A DNA stretch of 64,000 bases from the NCBI RefSeq assembly GCF_002117935.1, contig NZ_BDJE01000025.1:103056-167055 (forward strand), read 5' to 3'. The notes beneath the pieces were generated by a model, which made no database searches, was not told the DNA's origin, and saw nothing but the letters and a program-made list of their open reading frames with translations. A program made the translations under genes and the position numbers. Of this stretch, positions 37,301-47,539 are shown one piece after another. The stretch's first letter is position 1, and every line of letters begins with the position of its first letter. Source of the DNA: Nocardioides sp. PD653-B2 (GTDB lineage: Bacteria > Actinomycetota > Actinomycetes > Propionibacteriales > Nocardioidaceae).

Positions 37301-37752
37301 TCGCGGTCGACCTCGCCGGCGGCGTGCACCAGGTCCGGCGGGTCCAGGTGAGCGCGATGCTCAACCCGGCCCCGGGTGAGTCGACGGACGTCCCGCTCGC
37401 GTCCGACCCCGACTCGGGCTCGCGGTTCACCGCGTTGCGCCAGTTCGCCCTCGAGGCGTGCGTGAAGGCCTGCTCGTCGGGCAAGGCGGTCTGGAAGCGG
37501 TTCTACGTGTCCAAGGCCAACGCCTTCCCGGCGCTGCGCCCGCGGCCGGTGGCGCCGAACCTGACGCTGCGCTCCTTCAAGGTCCCGACCACCAAGGCGG
37601 CCGCGATCCGGTTCGTCGTCCTCCAGAACCAGTGCACCGGTTATGCCGGCTACGCCGGTGAGCAGGACAACGACCCGACCAACGACACCGACTGCGCCAC
37701 GGCGTCCGACCGCGGCACGATCGTGCACGCGGCGGAGCTGCAGGTGTTCTGA
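34321..37752 (+). CDS. Secreted fungalysin-type (M36) zinc metalloprotease
   Basis: A large exported peptidase of 1143 residues. It has a twin-Arg-free signal peptide (RAVALALLTATLVPWLAQLPALA), then an FTP/PepSY-type inhibitory propeptide (residues about 60-290). A pre-peptidase-like beta domain is inserted at about 300-420 (AVAAMALTSNDVVVKIFDPAG). The M36 catalytic domain has zinc site HEYTH (H647, E648, H651) with the third ligand in MGESWGDL (E675). A C-terminal beta-sandwich (about 880-1143, GTEKTAWGGVT and a discoidin-like fold) may bind a surface. It is likely released to degrade extracellular protein. Its last codons are duplicated 192 bases downstream, around a repeat. Confidence 0.9.
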   Translation: MTRPPVRRGRYRAVALALLTATLVPWLAQLPALATSPTRAPSSGAAAPDQTTHLLGDPVAGLADLDARGTALPSAAQRQAATALGAVDVRWNRFGTPSSILPADGVLAPATSSDPVAAARAWLSDNAAVFGLSAADVAGLELVNDQLLARSDAHAVLFRQTFGGLTPALGSMVTVGVANGEIAYVSSSLSKTTGTPPAATLSPVQAFVKAAAGVGRTLDGDVVGDITSKVSGGWTRLTVPGFAQEQMVRPRALALADGSVRPVFETNVLDVEKGSAFAYTVMVDGVTGAVLHRQNQAENSSDAFPFTGEVTATDCGPKHEFELTDDNTKQIVAVAAMALTSNDVVVKIFDPAGELLVSGDLGTSPETATYSAASIPAGIYSMQVCPFDSPTVPFLPPGNYAAAVTTSDTEGPGTGDVGFSPSWRYFTANPTLDFSADDTPTNSVVGCWVAGAGCTLPTGALRNVAAPGPWDITTSTGESTLTTVGNNANTHEAWASPLTPGGTAQAPVSPTREYTTEFTDAWNNSGCDPSQLTPGGADIDASVTNLFVAHNRMHDYAYYLGFTEANYNMQLDNLGRGGVDGDQEIGNAQAGALTGGQPSYLGRDNANQITLQDGTPGITNQYLFQPIAGAFYAPCTDGGLDMGIVGHEYTHAISNRMIGGPDEGITSEQGGAMGESWGDLTAGEYMFSHGYSNGGNPWAVGVYATGNKAVAIRDYAINRNPLNYSDYGFDSTGPEVHADGEIWNGTQWSVRQALVKKWNKKYPYTDKALQLRCAQGTATQSPLPASKCPGNRRWIQLVFDSFLLQQGATSMLDARDAMLAADRMRFGGKDLKVMWGAFASRGMGKGATTPNADSSAPRPSFASPKGKNGTVTFTGSKTGKIFVGHYEARVTPVADLIAKTKKLDPKVQLTPGRYEMLYTSAGHGFSRFHVTVKAGKHTRVRVKAPKNLAAKASGAKVLGSTAGSLNAGSLIDGTEKTAWGGVTATNVDESRPFVAVDLAGGVHQVRRVQVSAMLNPAPGESTDVPLASDPDSGSRFTALRQFALEACVKACSSGKAVWKRFYVSKANAFPALRPRPVAPNLTLRSFKVPTTKAAAIRFVVLQNQCTGYAGYAGEQDNDPTNDTDCATASDRGTIVHAAELQVF

Positions 37753-37753
37753 G
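37735..37753. repeat. 19-bp direct repeat, left copy (end of metalloprotease gene)
   Basis: GAGCTGCAGGTGTTCTGAG encodes the last residues ELQVF and the stop codon of the metalloprotease. The identical 19 bases recur at 37927-37945, 192 bases downstream, beyond a repeat element. Confidence 0.9.
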
Positions 37754-37757
37754 CTGC

Positions 37758-37783
37758 CCCGGACTGAGCGTGCGAAGTCCGGG
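37758..37783 (+). terminator. Terminator hairpin of the metalloprotease gene
   Basis: CCCGGACT/AGTCCGGG perfect 8-bp stem with a 10-base loop, five bases after the stop codon. Confidence 0.55.
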
Positions 37784-37796
37784 ACGCAGCAGCCAG

Positions 37797-37917
37797 GTCG
37801 AGCAGCCGCGCGAGCGAGGAACGAGCTCGCGACCGGCGTGTCGAGACCCCCGCAACCGACGTAGCCACCTCGGCTGCGGGGGTTTCGAGACAGGACTTCG
37901 TCCTTCCTCGACCAACG
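37797..37917. repeat. Intergenic repeat element, copy 2
   Basis: The left part (GTCGAGCAGCC to GTGTCGAGACCCCC) faces the right part (GGGGGTTTCGAGACAGGAC, then TCGTCCTTCCTCGACC) as an interrupted inverted repeat. The right half matches, in reverse, the words of the copies at 25500-25629 and 63941-64000. It contains no coding frame. With the terminators and promoter around it, it accounts for the 354-base gap between the metalloprotease and glgE. Confidence 0.75.
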
Positions 37918-37926
37918 GAACGGCGC

Positions 37927-37945
37927 GAGCTGCAGGTGTTCTGAG
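37927..37945. repeat. 19-bp direct repeat, right copy
   Basis: Exact copy of 37735-37753, including a TGA stop. It lies just outside the repeat element, as if the element or a duplication event had split and doubled the end of the gene. Confidence 0.9.
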
Positions 37946-37960
37946 ACACACCCGTCGACC

Positions 37961-38040
37961 GGACCGGGCGGCGACTCCTGAGGGGTCGTCGCCCTGGTCC
38001 GACCGCTGGACACCACTTGTTTCCCCTCGGGTGTGAGGGG
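37961..38040 (+). terminator. Two successive hairpins before the glgE promoter
   Basis: First an imperfect GGACCGGGCGGCGAC/GTCGTCGCCCTGGTCC stem (37961-38000, one bulge and one mismatch). Then a perfect CCCCTC/GAGGGG stem with a six-base loop (38023-38040), similar in its core to the leuS terminator but without a T run. These may be the original terminators of the metalloprotease gene, displaced by the inserted repeat. Confidence 0.4.
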
Positions 38041-38069
38041 TACGGCGGAGGGCGTCGGCGCAGACGCGC

Positions 38070-38100
38070 TTGGCGCACGTCCCCTCACTCTCGCTAGGTT
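38070..38100 (+). promoter_or_regulatory. Promoter of the glgE-treS-mak-glgB operon
   Basis: TTGGCG (38070-38075), 19-base spacer, TAGGTT (38095-38100), then six bases to the glgE ATG. This is the most complete -35/-10 pair I see in the window. The transcript is predicted to be leaderless. Confidence 0.5.
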
Positions 38101-38106
38101 GGATGA

Positions 38107-40100
38107 ATGGTCGGACGCATCCCCGTCATGAACGTCACGCCGCTGGTCGACCTGGGTCGTCAGCCCGCCAAGGCGACCATCGGCGAGCCCTTCCCCGTCA
38201 CGGCGAACGTGTTCCGCGAGGGACACGACAGCCTGGGGGCCGAGGTGGTGCTCGTCGGACCCGACGGCCGGCGACGGCCGCCGGTGCGGATGAGTGAGCA
38301 CGCCGAGGTGCCGGACCTGTACGAGGCCTGGGTGACCCCGGACGCCGAGGGTGCCTGGAGCTTCGAGGTCGTCGCGTGGTCGGACCCGATCGGGACCTGG
38401 CAGCACGCCGCCGGGCTCAAGATCCCCGCCGGCGTCGACGTCGACCTGATGTTCACCGAGGCAGACATCCTGCTCGGCAAGGTGCTGGCGTCGATCGACC
38501 CGCGCGACCCGGCCGCCTCCGGCGCGACCACCGTGCTCGAGGGCGCGATCAACGCCGCCGTCGACACGACCCGGCCGCCCGAGGCGCGGCTCGCCGTGCT
38601 CCAGTCCCCCGAGGTGACCCGAGTCCTCGCCGCCCACCCGATCCGCGAGCTGGTCACCGTCGAGGGTCCCTACCCGGCGTACGCCGACCGCCGCGCCGCG
38701 CTCGCCAGCAGCTGGTACGAGTTCTTCCCGCGCTCCGAGGGCGCCACCCGCGACCCGAAGACCGGCAAGGTCACCAGCGGCAACTTCAGGACCGCGGCCG
38801 AGCGGCTCGACGCCGTGGCGGCCATGGGGTTCGACGTCATCTACCTGCCGCCGATCCACCCGATCGGCGAGGTCAACCGCAAGGGCCCGAACAACACCCT
38901 CGACCCCGGCCCCGACGACACCGGCTCGCCCTGGGCGATCGGGTCGAAGGACGGCGGGCACGACGCCATCCACCCCGACCTCGGCACGTTCGCGGACTTC
39001 GACGCCTTCGTCGGCCGAGCCCGCGAGCTCGGCCTCGAGGTCGCGCTCGACCTCGCGCTCCAGGCCGCGCCCGACCACCCGTGGGTGACGTCGCACCCCG
39101 AGTGGTTCACGACGCGGGCCGACGGCACGATCGCCTACGCCGAGAACCCGCCCAAGAAGTACCAGGACATCTACCCGGTCAACTTCGACAACGACCCGAC
39201 CGGCATCTGCAAGGAGGTGCTGCGGATCGTCCGGCTCTGGATGTCGCACGGCGTCCGGGTGTTCCGTGTCGACAACCCGCACACCAAGCCGCTCGCGTTC
39301 TGGGAGTGGCTGCTCAAGGAGATCCGGCGCACCGACCCCGACGTGCTGTTCCTGGCCGAGGCGTTCACCCGCCCGGCGATGATGCGCGCCCTCGGGGCGA
39401 TCGGTTTCCACCAGTCCTACACGTACTTCACGTGGCGCAACGCGAAGTGGGAGATCGAGGAGTACCTCCGCGAGCTGTCCCACGAGACCGACCACCTGAT
39501 GCGCCCGAACTTCTTCGTGAACACGCCCGACATCCTCCACGCCTACCTCCAGTACGGCGGGCCCGCGGCGTTCAAGATCCGGGCCGCGATCGCGGCCACC
39601 GGCTCCCCCAGCTGGGGCGTCTACGCCGGCTACGAGCTCTTCGAGCACGTCGCGGTGAAGCCGGGCAGCGAGGAGTACCTCGACTCGGAGAAGTACCAGA
39701 TCCGGGTCCGGGACTGGGACGCCGCCGAGACCGCGGGCCGCAGCCTCGCGCCGTACCTCACCCGGCTCAACGAGATCCGCCGCGCACACCCGGCCCTCCA
39801 GCTGCTGCGCAACGTCGCGATCCACGGGAGCGACGACGAGAACATCCTGGTCTTCTCCAAGAAGCACGCCCTCCCTGACGGGCGGAGCGACGTCGTGATC
39901 GTGGTCGTCAACGTCGACCCGCACGCGACCCGCGAGACGATGGTCCACCTCGACCTGGCGGCGCTCGGGCTCACCAGCAGCGACTCGTTCTCGGTCCACG
40001 ACGAGATCACCGGCGCCGACTGGAGCTGGGGCGAGCACAACTACGTCCGGCTCGACCCGTCGGTCGAGCCCGCGCACATCCTCACCGTCAGGAGCCCGCG

Positions 40101-40104
<4 letters not shown>
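38107..40104 (+). CDS. glgE: Alpha-1,4-glucan:maltose-1-phosphate maltosyltransferase GlgE
   Basis: A 665-residue GH13_3 enzyme that transfers maltosyl units from maltose-1-phosphate onto growing alpha-1,4-glucan. It has an N-terminal dimer domain of about 190 residues, then SSWYEFFPRSEG, VIYLPPIHPIGEVNRKGPNN, the nucleophile in FRVDNPHTKPLAFWEW (D389), the acid/base in LFLAEAFTRPAMM (E418) and FFVNTPDIL. These are the GlgE-specific forms of the GH13 motifs. It is the first gene of a four-gene run joined by ATGA/GTGA overlaps. Confidence 0.97.
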
Positions 40105-41836
<1,732 letters not shown>

Positions 41837-41840
<4 letters not shown>

Positions 41841-43279
41841 GCCCGGAAGCAAGTCCGGACCTGGACGTCTTCGTCCGCTACTTCGAGCGCACCCGCTGGT
41901 TCGGCGGCAAGGGCCGCCCGTTCGCGGTCTCCGGCGCGCGCCGCGTCGGCGAGGTGCCGACCGAGGCGGAGGGCGGACCTCGCGTCGTGATCGACCTCGT
42001 CGAGGTGAGCTACCACGACGACCCGGGCGGCGTCGAGCTCTACCAGGTGCCGATGGCGTTCTACACCGACCCCGAGGGCCGCCTCGACCACGCCTTCATC
42101 GGCTGGTGGGAGGACCCGACGTACGGCTGGGTGCACGCCTACGACGCCCTCCACGACCGCGAGGCGATGGACGCGTGGCTGCGGGCCTTCGACCGGGCCG
42201 CGGGCGAGACCGGCGGCAACCTGCACGACGCGCCGAGCGGGCTGCGCTTCCACCGGCTGCCCGGCCACGTCCTCGACCTGACCGCCCACTCCACGCTCTT
42301 CTCGGGCGAGCAGTCCAACTCCTCGGTGGCCTACGGCGACGACTCGCTGATGAAGGTCTTCCGCAAGATCACGCCCGGGGTCAACCCCGACATCAGCGTC
42401 CACGAGGTGCTGACCCGGGTCGGCTCCGACCACGTCGCGGCGCTCTACGGCTGGCTGGACTGGGTCGACGAGGAGGCGGACGGCGGCGCGGGCACGACCA
42501 TGCAGCTCGCGATGCTCCAGCAGTTCCTCCGGACCGCGAGCGACGGCTGGGACCTCGCGCTCTCCAGCGCCCGCAACCTGTTCGCCGAGGCGGACATCCA
42601 CGCCTACGAGGCCGGCGGCGACTTCGCGTCGGAGTCCGCACGCCTGGGCGAGGCCCTGCGTGAGGTGCACGACGTGCTCGCCGAGCACTTCCCCACCGAG
42701 ACCCGCGGCCCCGCCGCCTGCGCCGAGCTCGCCGACGCGATGGACGCCCGACTGGCCGCCGCCCTGCCGATCGTGCCCGAGCTCGCCGCGCACGCCGACG
42801 CGCTGCGGGTGGCCTACGCGCGGCTGCGTGGGCTCGACCGGCTCGCGGTGCAGCAGATCCACGGCGACCTGCACCTCGGCCAGACCCTGCGCACCAGCCT
42901 CGGCTGGAAGATCGTCGACTTCGAGGGCGAGCCCGCCAAGCCCCTGACCGAGCGGCTGCTCCCCGACTCCCCCTGGCGCGACGTCGCCGGGATGCTCCGC
43001 TCGTTCGACTACGTGCCCCACGTGGTCGAGCGGTCGTTCGCCGAGGACCACCCCGAGGGCGCCGCGCAGCGCGCCTACCGCGCCGAGGAGTGGGCCCACC
43101 GCAACCGCAACCACTTCCTCGAGGCCTACAACGGCGGTGCCCTGTCCACCGAGCAGCGGATCCTGCTCGATGCGTACGTCGCCGACAAGGCCGTGTACGA
43201 GACCGTGTACGAGACGCGCAACCGTCCGACCTGGGTGGCCATCCCACTCGAGGCCGTGGCGAGGATCGGAGCGGCATGA
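41837..43279 (+). CDS. mak: Maltokinase
   Basis: A 480-residue aminoglycoside-phosphotransferase-fold kinase making maltose-1-phosphate from maltose and ATP. The catalytic loop is QIHGDLHLGQTL (D344) and the metal site KIVDFEGEPAKPL. The N-terminal cap opens with FERTRWFGGKGRPFAV, the mycobacterial Pep2/Mak signature. It starts at GTG 41837 (GTGA overlap with treS) and its stop overlaps the glgB ATG. Its product feeds GlgE. Confidence 0.95.
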
Positions 43280-45507
43280 CCCCCAAGCCCACGCCCAAGC
43301 CCACGCCAGCGACGAGCCCGGCCCTCGCGCCGGCATCGACCGAGGAGCTCGACCGGCTCGTCCACGGCGAGCACGGAGACCCCCACACCGTGCTCGGCCC
43401 CCACCCCTACGACGGGGGGCTCACCGTGCGCGTCTACAAGCCGCTCGCGACCCGCGTCTCGATCCGGTGGGGCGACGACGAGGAGGCCGAGCTCGCCCAC
43501 GAGCACGAGGGCGTCTGGGCCGGCGTGCTGCCGCTCACGGACGTCCCCGACTACCGCGTCTCCGTCGCGTACGGCGGCGACCCGCTCCTCGTCGACGACC
43601 CCTACCGCTTCCTCCCCACGCTCGGCGAGGTGGACCTCCACCTCATCAACGAGGGCCGCCACGAGCAGCTCTGGGAGGTGCTCGGCGCCCACGTCCAGCA
43701 CTACCCGGGCGTCATGGGTCCCGTGACCGGCACGTCGTTCGCGGTCTGGGCGCCGTCCGCCCGGGCGATCCGGCTCAAGGCCGACTTCAACAACTGGGAC
43801 GGCCGCGAGCACCCGATGCGCCAGCTCGGCGAGTCCGGGGTGTGGGAGCTGTTCGTGCCGGGCGCGGGCAGCGGGTCGGCGTACAAGTACACGATCCTCG
43901 GACCCGACGGCCAGTGGCGCGAGAAGGCCGACCCGATGGCGGCGTGGGCCGAGAAGCCCGCCGACACCGCGTCGAAGGTCTTCGAGTCGAGCTACACCTG
44001 GAACGACGCCGACTGGCTCGCCGACCGGCCGTCGAAGCAGCCGGTCTCGTCGCCGATGAGCGTCTACGAGCTGCACCTCGGCTCGTGGAAGAAGCACCAC
44101 GACGGCCGCTACTGGTCGTGGGCCGAGCTGGCCGACGAGCTGCCGGCGTACGTCGCCGACCTGGGCTTCACCCACGTCGAGCTGATGCCGGTCATGCAGC
44201 ACCCGTTCGGCGGCTCGTGGGGCTACCACGTCACGTCGTACTTCGCGCCGGACGCGCGCTTCGGCGACCCCGACGGCTTCCGCCTGCTCGTCGACCGGCT
44301 GCACCAGGCCGGCGTCGGCGTCATCCTCGACTGGGTGCCGGGCCACTTCGCGACCGACGAGTGGGCGCTGGCGCGCTTCGACGGCACGCCGCTCTACGAG
44401 GACCCCAACCCGCAGCGCGGCTGGCACAAGGAGTGGGGCTCCCACATCTTCAACTTCGGGCGCCGGGAGGTCCGCAACTTCCTCTACGCGAACGCGATCT
44501 ACTGGCTCGAGGAGTTCCACGCCGACGGCCTCCGGGTCGACGGAGTCGCGTCGATGCTCTACCTCGACTACGCCCGCGAGGAGGGTGAGTGGTCGCCGAA
44601 CATCCACGGCGGCCACGAGAACCTCGAGGCGGTGCAGTTCCTCCAAGAGATGAACGCGACCGTCTACAAGCGGGTCCCCGGCATCACCACGATCGCCGAG
44701 GAGTCGACGTCCTGGCCGGGCGTCACGAAGCCGACCGCCGACGACGGGCTCGGCTTCGGCTTCAAGTGGAACATGGGCTGGATGCACGACTCGCTCGACT
44801 ACATGGCGAACGACCCCGTGCACCGCGCCTACCACCACGGCGAGATGACGTTCTCGCTCGTCTACCAGTGGTCGGAGAACTACGTCCTGCCGATCAGCCA
44901 CGACGAGGTCGTGCACGGCAAGGGCTCGCTGCTGCGCAAGATGCCGGGTGACCGGTGGCAGCAGCTGGCCAACCTGCGCGCCTACCTCGGCTTCATGTGG
45001 GCGCACCCGGGCAAGCAGCTGCTGTTCATGGGCATCGAGCTGGGCCAGGAGTCGGAGTGGGCGGAGTCCCGCGAGCTCGACTGGTGGCTGCTCGACCACC
45101 CCGAGCACCGCGGCGTGCAGTCGCTGGTGCGCGACCTCAACACCGCGTACGTCGCCTCGCCCGCCATCTGGTCGCTCGACCACGAGCCCGCCGGCTTCGA
45201 GTGGATCGACGCCAACGACGCCGGCCGCAACGTCTTCTCGTTCATCCGGCGCGGGAGCGGCGGCGCAGCCGACCTGGTCTGCGTCTCCAACTTCGCAGCG
45301 GTGCCGCACGACGACTACCGCCTCGGGCTGCCGTCGGCCGGCGAGTGGGACGAGGTGCTCAACACCGACGCCGAGATCTACGCCGGCTCGGGAGTCGGCA
45401 ACTTCGGCCTGGTCGAGGCGGTGGAGGGCAGCTGGTCGGGGCAGCCCGCGCACGCGACGATCGTCGTACCGCCGCTGGCCACGGTGTGGTTCCGCAAGCG
45501 CGCCTGA
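43276..45507 (+). CDS. glgB: 1,4-alpha-glucan branching enzyme GlgB
   Basis: A 743-residue GH13_9 branching enzyme. A short low-complexity N-terminus (repeated PKPT) is followed by two CBM48-type domains (TVLGPHPYDGGLTVRVYKP; GTSFAVWAPSARAIRLKADFNNWD). The catalytic barrel has MPVMQHPFGGSWGYHVTSYF, the nucleophile in GLRVDGVASMLYLDY (D422), the acid/base in TIAEESTSWPGV (E475) and LPISHDEVVHGKGSL. It ends the operon and adds alpha-1,6 branches to the GlgE product. Confidence 0.97.
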   Translation: MTPKPTPKPTPATSPALAPASTEELDRLVHGEHGDPHTVLGPHPYDGGLTVRVYKPLATRVSIRWGDDEEAELAHEHEGVWAGVLPLTDVPDYRVSVAYGGDPLLVDDPYRFLPTLGEVDLHLINEGRHEQLWEVLGAHVQHYPGVMGPVTGTSFAVWAPSARAIRLKADFNNWDGREHPMRQLGESGVWELFVPGAGSGSAYKYTILGPDGQWREKADPMAAWAEKPADTASKVFESSYTWNDADWLADRPSKQPVSSPMSVYELHLGSWKKHHDGRYWSWAELADELPAYVADLGFTHVELMPVMQHPFGGSWGYHVTSYFAPDARFGDPDGFRLLVDRLHQAGVGVILDWVPGHFATDEWALARFDGTPLYEDPNPQRGWHKEWGSHIFNFGRREVRNFLYANAIYWLEEFHADGLRVDGVASMLYLDYAREEGEWSPNIHGGHENLEAVQFLQEMNATVYKRVPGITTIAEESTSWPGVTKPTADDGLGFGFKWNMGWMHDSLDYMANDPVHRAYHHGEMTFSLVYQWSENYVLPISHDEVVHGKGSLLRKMPGDRWQQLANLRAYLGFMWAHPGKQLLFMGIELGQESEWAESRELDWWLLDHPEHRGVQSLVRDLNTAYVASPAIWSLDHEPAGFEWIDANDAGRNVFSFIRRGSGGAADLVCVSNFAAVPHDDYRLGLPSAGEWDEVLNTDAEIYAGSGVGNFGLVEAVEGSWSGQPAHATIVVPPLATVWFRKRA

Positions 45508-45508
45508 C

Positions 45509-45514
45509 TAAGGT
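45509..45514 (+). promoter_or_regulatory. -10 hexamer of the NUDIX gene (TAAGGT)
   Basis: TAAGGT begins two bases after the glgB stop and ends six bases before the GTG at 45521, so the NUDIX gene may have its own leaderless transcript. Confidence 0.45.
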
Positions 45515-45520
45515 TTCCCC

Positions 45521-46291
45521 GTGCCCGCTCCAGACCCTTTCGTGACCACGGTCGCGGTGGGCGTTGCCCGGATCTCGTGGTCGCCCGAGCAGCCCGTCGA
45601 CGTCGTACGACACGAGGTCGCCGCCGCCCTGCTCGAGCACGCCCGCGTCGAGGCGCTGGTCGACCCCGACGACGAGGTCACCCAGCGGACGGCGACCTGG
45701 TCGGGGCTGCGCCGCGAGGGCGTGATGCGCGGCGTGACCGTGGACGGCGAGCCGGTCGACCGGATCGTCTACGCACGGCTGGCGACCGACGTCCCCGTGC
45801 ACGAGCCGGAGGGCTTCCGCGCGCTGCTCAACTCGTTCCTGCCGCGCAAGCGGGCGATCAGCCAGATGCTGCTGCGCGACCGCGCCGACCGGGTGCTGCT
45901 CTGCCAGCTGACCTACAAGCAGGACTGGGACCTGCCCGGCGGTGTCGTCGAGGTGGGTGAGTCACCGCAGCTGGCCGTCTCCCGTGAGGTCGAGGAGGAG
46001 CTCGGGCTGGCGCTGCCCGCCGGTCCCCTGCTGCTGACGGACTGGCTGCCGCCCTGGAGCGGCTGGGACGACGCGCTCTGCCTGGTCTTCGACGGCGGCG
46101 TCCACGACGCCTCGATCCTCGACTCGATCGTGAAGCAGACCCGCGAGATCCGCTCCGCGGAGTTCTGCACGCTCGACCAGGCCCGCGAGCTCTGTGCGGA
46201 CTTCACCGCACGCCGGATCGAGTCCGCGCTCGCCAACCTCCCCGGACCCGGTGGCGCCAGCGGTCCGGCGTACACCGAGTCCGGCGCCTGA
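45521..46291 (+). CDS. NUDIX hydrolase
   Basis: A 256-residue protein with a complete Nudix box: GGVVEVGESPQLAVSREVEEELGL fits GX5EX7REUXEEXGU. The Nudix domain covers about residues 110-245, after a 100-residue N-terminal domain I do not recognise. It hydrolyses a nucleoside diphosphate linked to some moiety; the substrate is not deducible. It starts at GTG 45521, 13 bases after glgB. A sugar-nucleotide role would fit the neighbours but is only a guess. Confidence 0.88.
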   Translation: MPAPDPFVTTVAVGVARISWSPEQPVDVVRHEVAAALLEHARVEALVDPDDEVTQRTATWSGLRREGVMRGVTVDGEPVDRIVYARLATDVPVHEPEGFRALLNSFLPRKRAISQMLLRDRADRVLLCQLTYKQDWDLPGGVVEVGESPQLAVSREVEEELGLALPAGPLLLTDWLPPWSGWDDALCLVFDGGVHDASILDSIVKQTREIRSAEFCTLDQARELCADFTARRIESALANLPGPGGASGPAYTESGA

Positions 46292-46380
46292 GCCGAGTCG
46301 GCGCCAGTTTCCCCTCAGCCCCCGCCGAGTCGGCGCCAGTTTCTCCTCAGCCCCCGCCGAGTCGGCGCCAGTTTCCCCTC
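46292..46380. repeat. 32-bp tandem repeat, three copies
   Basis: GCCGAGTCGGCGCCAGTTT starts at 46292, 46324 and 46356, each followed by a C-rich run; the period is 32. It starts at the base after the NUDIX stop codon. The same word occurs in direct and reverse form at 47669-47751. The gap from here to 46493 otherwise shows nothing I can name. Confidence 0.9.
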
Positions 46381-46493
46381 ACTGGGTGCCCCATTCTCGG
46401 GCCTGCTCCAGCCTCAGATCGAGCCGCATCGCGACAGTTGAGACAGCAACCGTTCCGCTTGCCTGAGCGTCGAAGCAGCAAAGAGGAGGTTGC

Positions 46494-47531
46494 ATGAGAC
46501 GCGCCGCGCTCGTCACCACAACTGCGCTTCCTCCCGGCCGGGCCCGGCTGCTCTCGCTGGTCACCGCGTCCCTTCTGATGGCTTCACTTGGGTCGTGCTC
46601 GGGCGGCAGCGTCGTCGACCGGCCGGGGAGTGGCGAGTCTTGGGACGCCATCGACTGACGAGTCTGTGCCTCCCGGGTGCAGTACTCGCCGCGCGCGGGT
46701 GAGGTCTGTGGCCTCACAGCGAGTCAGCGTCGGGTGACGGTTCTCAGCTGTCGGGGTAGCGACGGTGGTGCCGCCGTGACGAGGTTGGCCGGGACCGGTG
46801 GCGCGCGGGCGCTGGACGTCCCTGGAACCCTGGGCACGCAGATCGCATCCGCGCCGGGAAGGTCCCGGATCTGGTTGCCCACCTGGCACCAGGAGGGCGG
46901 CGCGGTCGTCGCCACCGCGATCGAGGTGAACACGAGGTCAGGGCGAGTCACGTCGATCGCAGCGGGTGATGGCCTCGCTTTGGCCGTGGTGAGGGCAGGC
47001 AGCCAGCTGCTGGTCGGCACGGGCGACGGGGACGTGCGTGCGCTTCTGCCGAGTCCCACGCCTGTCCTCAGGCTCGCTGCACCGGTCCGGATGCTCGCCG
47101 TCGCGCAAAACACGCTCTGGGCGATCGACAGTGCTGGCCGGGTATCGCTGATGGACCTCCGGACTCAGGTCGCGCACCCCGACATCGTGCGGGTGCCCGG
47201 CACGTTGGGGGCTGGTGCGGCATTCCTGGGAGGTCGCTTGTGGGTGTCCGGCGCCTCCCTGGTTACGGTCGACTCGCACGGAAGTCTGCAGACAATCCGG
47301 GTTGCCGGCGGCCCCGTGAGCGCCGTCGCCCGTTGTGCTGGTCGGATCTGGACCACGCAGAAGGACCTCGGCGCCAGGTATGGCAACGCGCCCGGGCTTC
47401 GGGCGGTCGACGCAGACGGCGAAGTCGTCCGCACCATCCGTGCCCCGTTCCCCGGCTACGTCGCATGCACTGGGCGCTACGTATGGACAGCCACTGCCGA
47501 TGGTCGACTGTACAAGCTCGCAGCAGGCTGA
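46494..47531 (+). pseudogene. Lipoprotein beta-propeller gene interrupted by an in-frame TGA
   Basis: ATG 46494 follows a very good AGAGGAGG site and encodes a lipoprotein signal with lipobox (LLMASLGSCSGGS). After 54 codons a TGA (46656-46658) ends the frame. The same frame then stays open from 46659 to 47531 and encodes a repetitive beta-propeller-like protein of about 290 residues (SRIWLPTWHQEGGAVV, LAVAQNTLWAIDSAGRVSLMD, GYVACTGRYVWTATADGRLY). Either one gene carries a nonsense mutation, or a second ORF restarts at GTG 46677 without a good ribosome site. Codon use is less GC-rich than in the neighbours. Confidence 0.6.
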
Positions 47532-47539
47532 GAGCCGCC

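Noticed and set aside
35845..40077. A 1410-residue open frame on the minus strand
   Set aside because: It runs antisense through the metalloprotease and glgE, both with clear catalytic motifs; its translation is Arg/Val/Gly-rich low-complexity sequence typical of shadows in GC-rich DNA.
46656..46658. TGA as a selenocysteine codon in the lipoprotein gene
   Set aside because: No selenoprotein family resemblance and no obvious SECIS-type hairpin just after the TGA; nonsense mutation or two ORFs is simpler.
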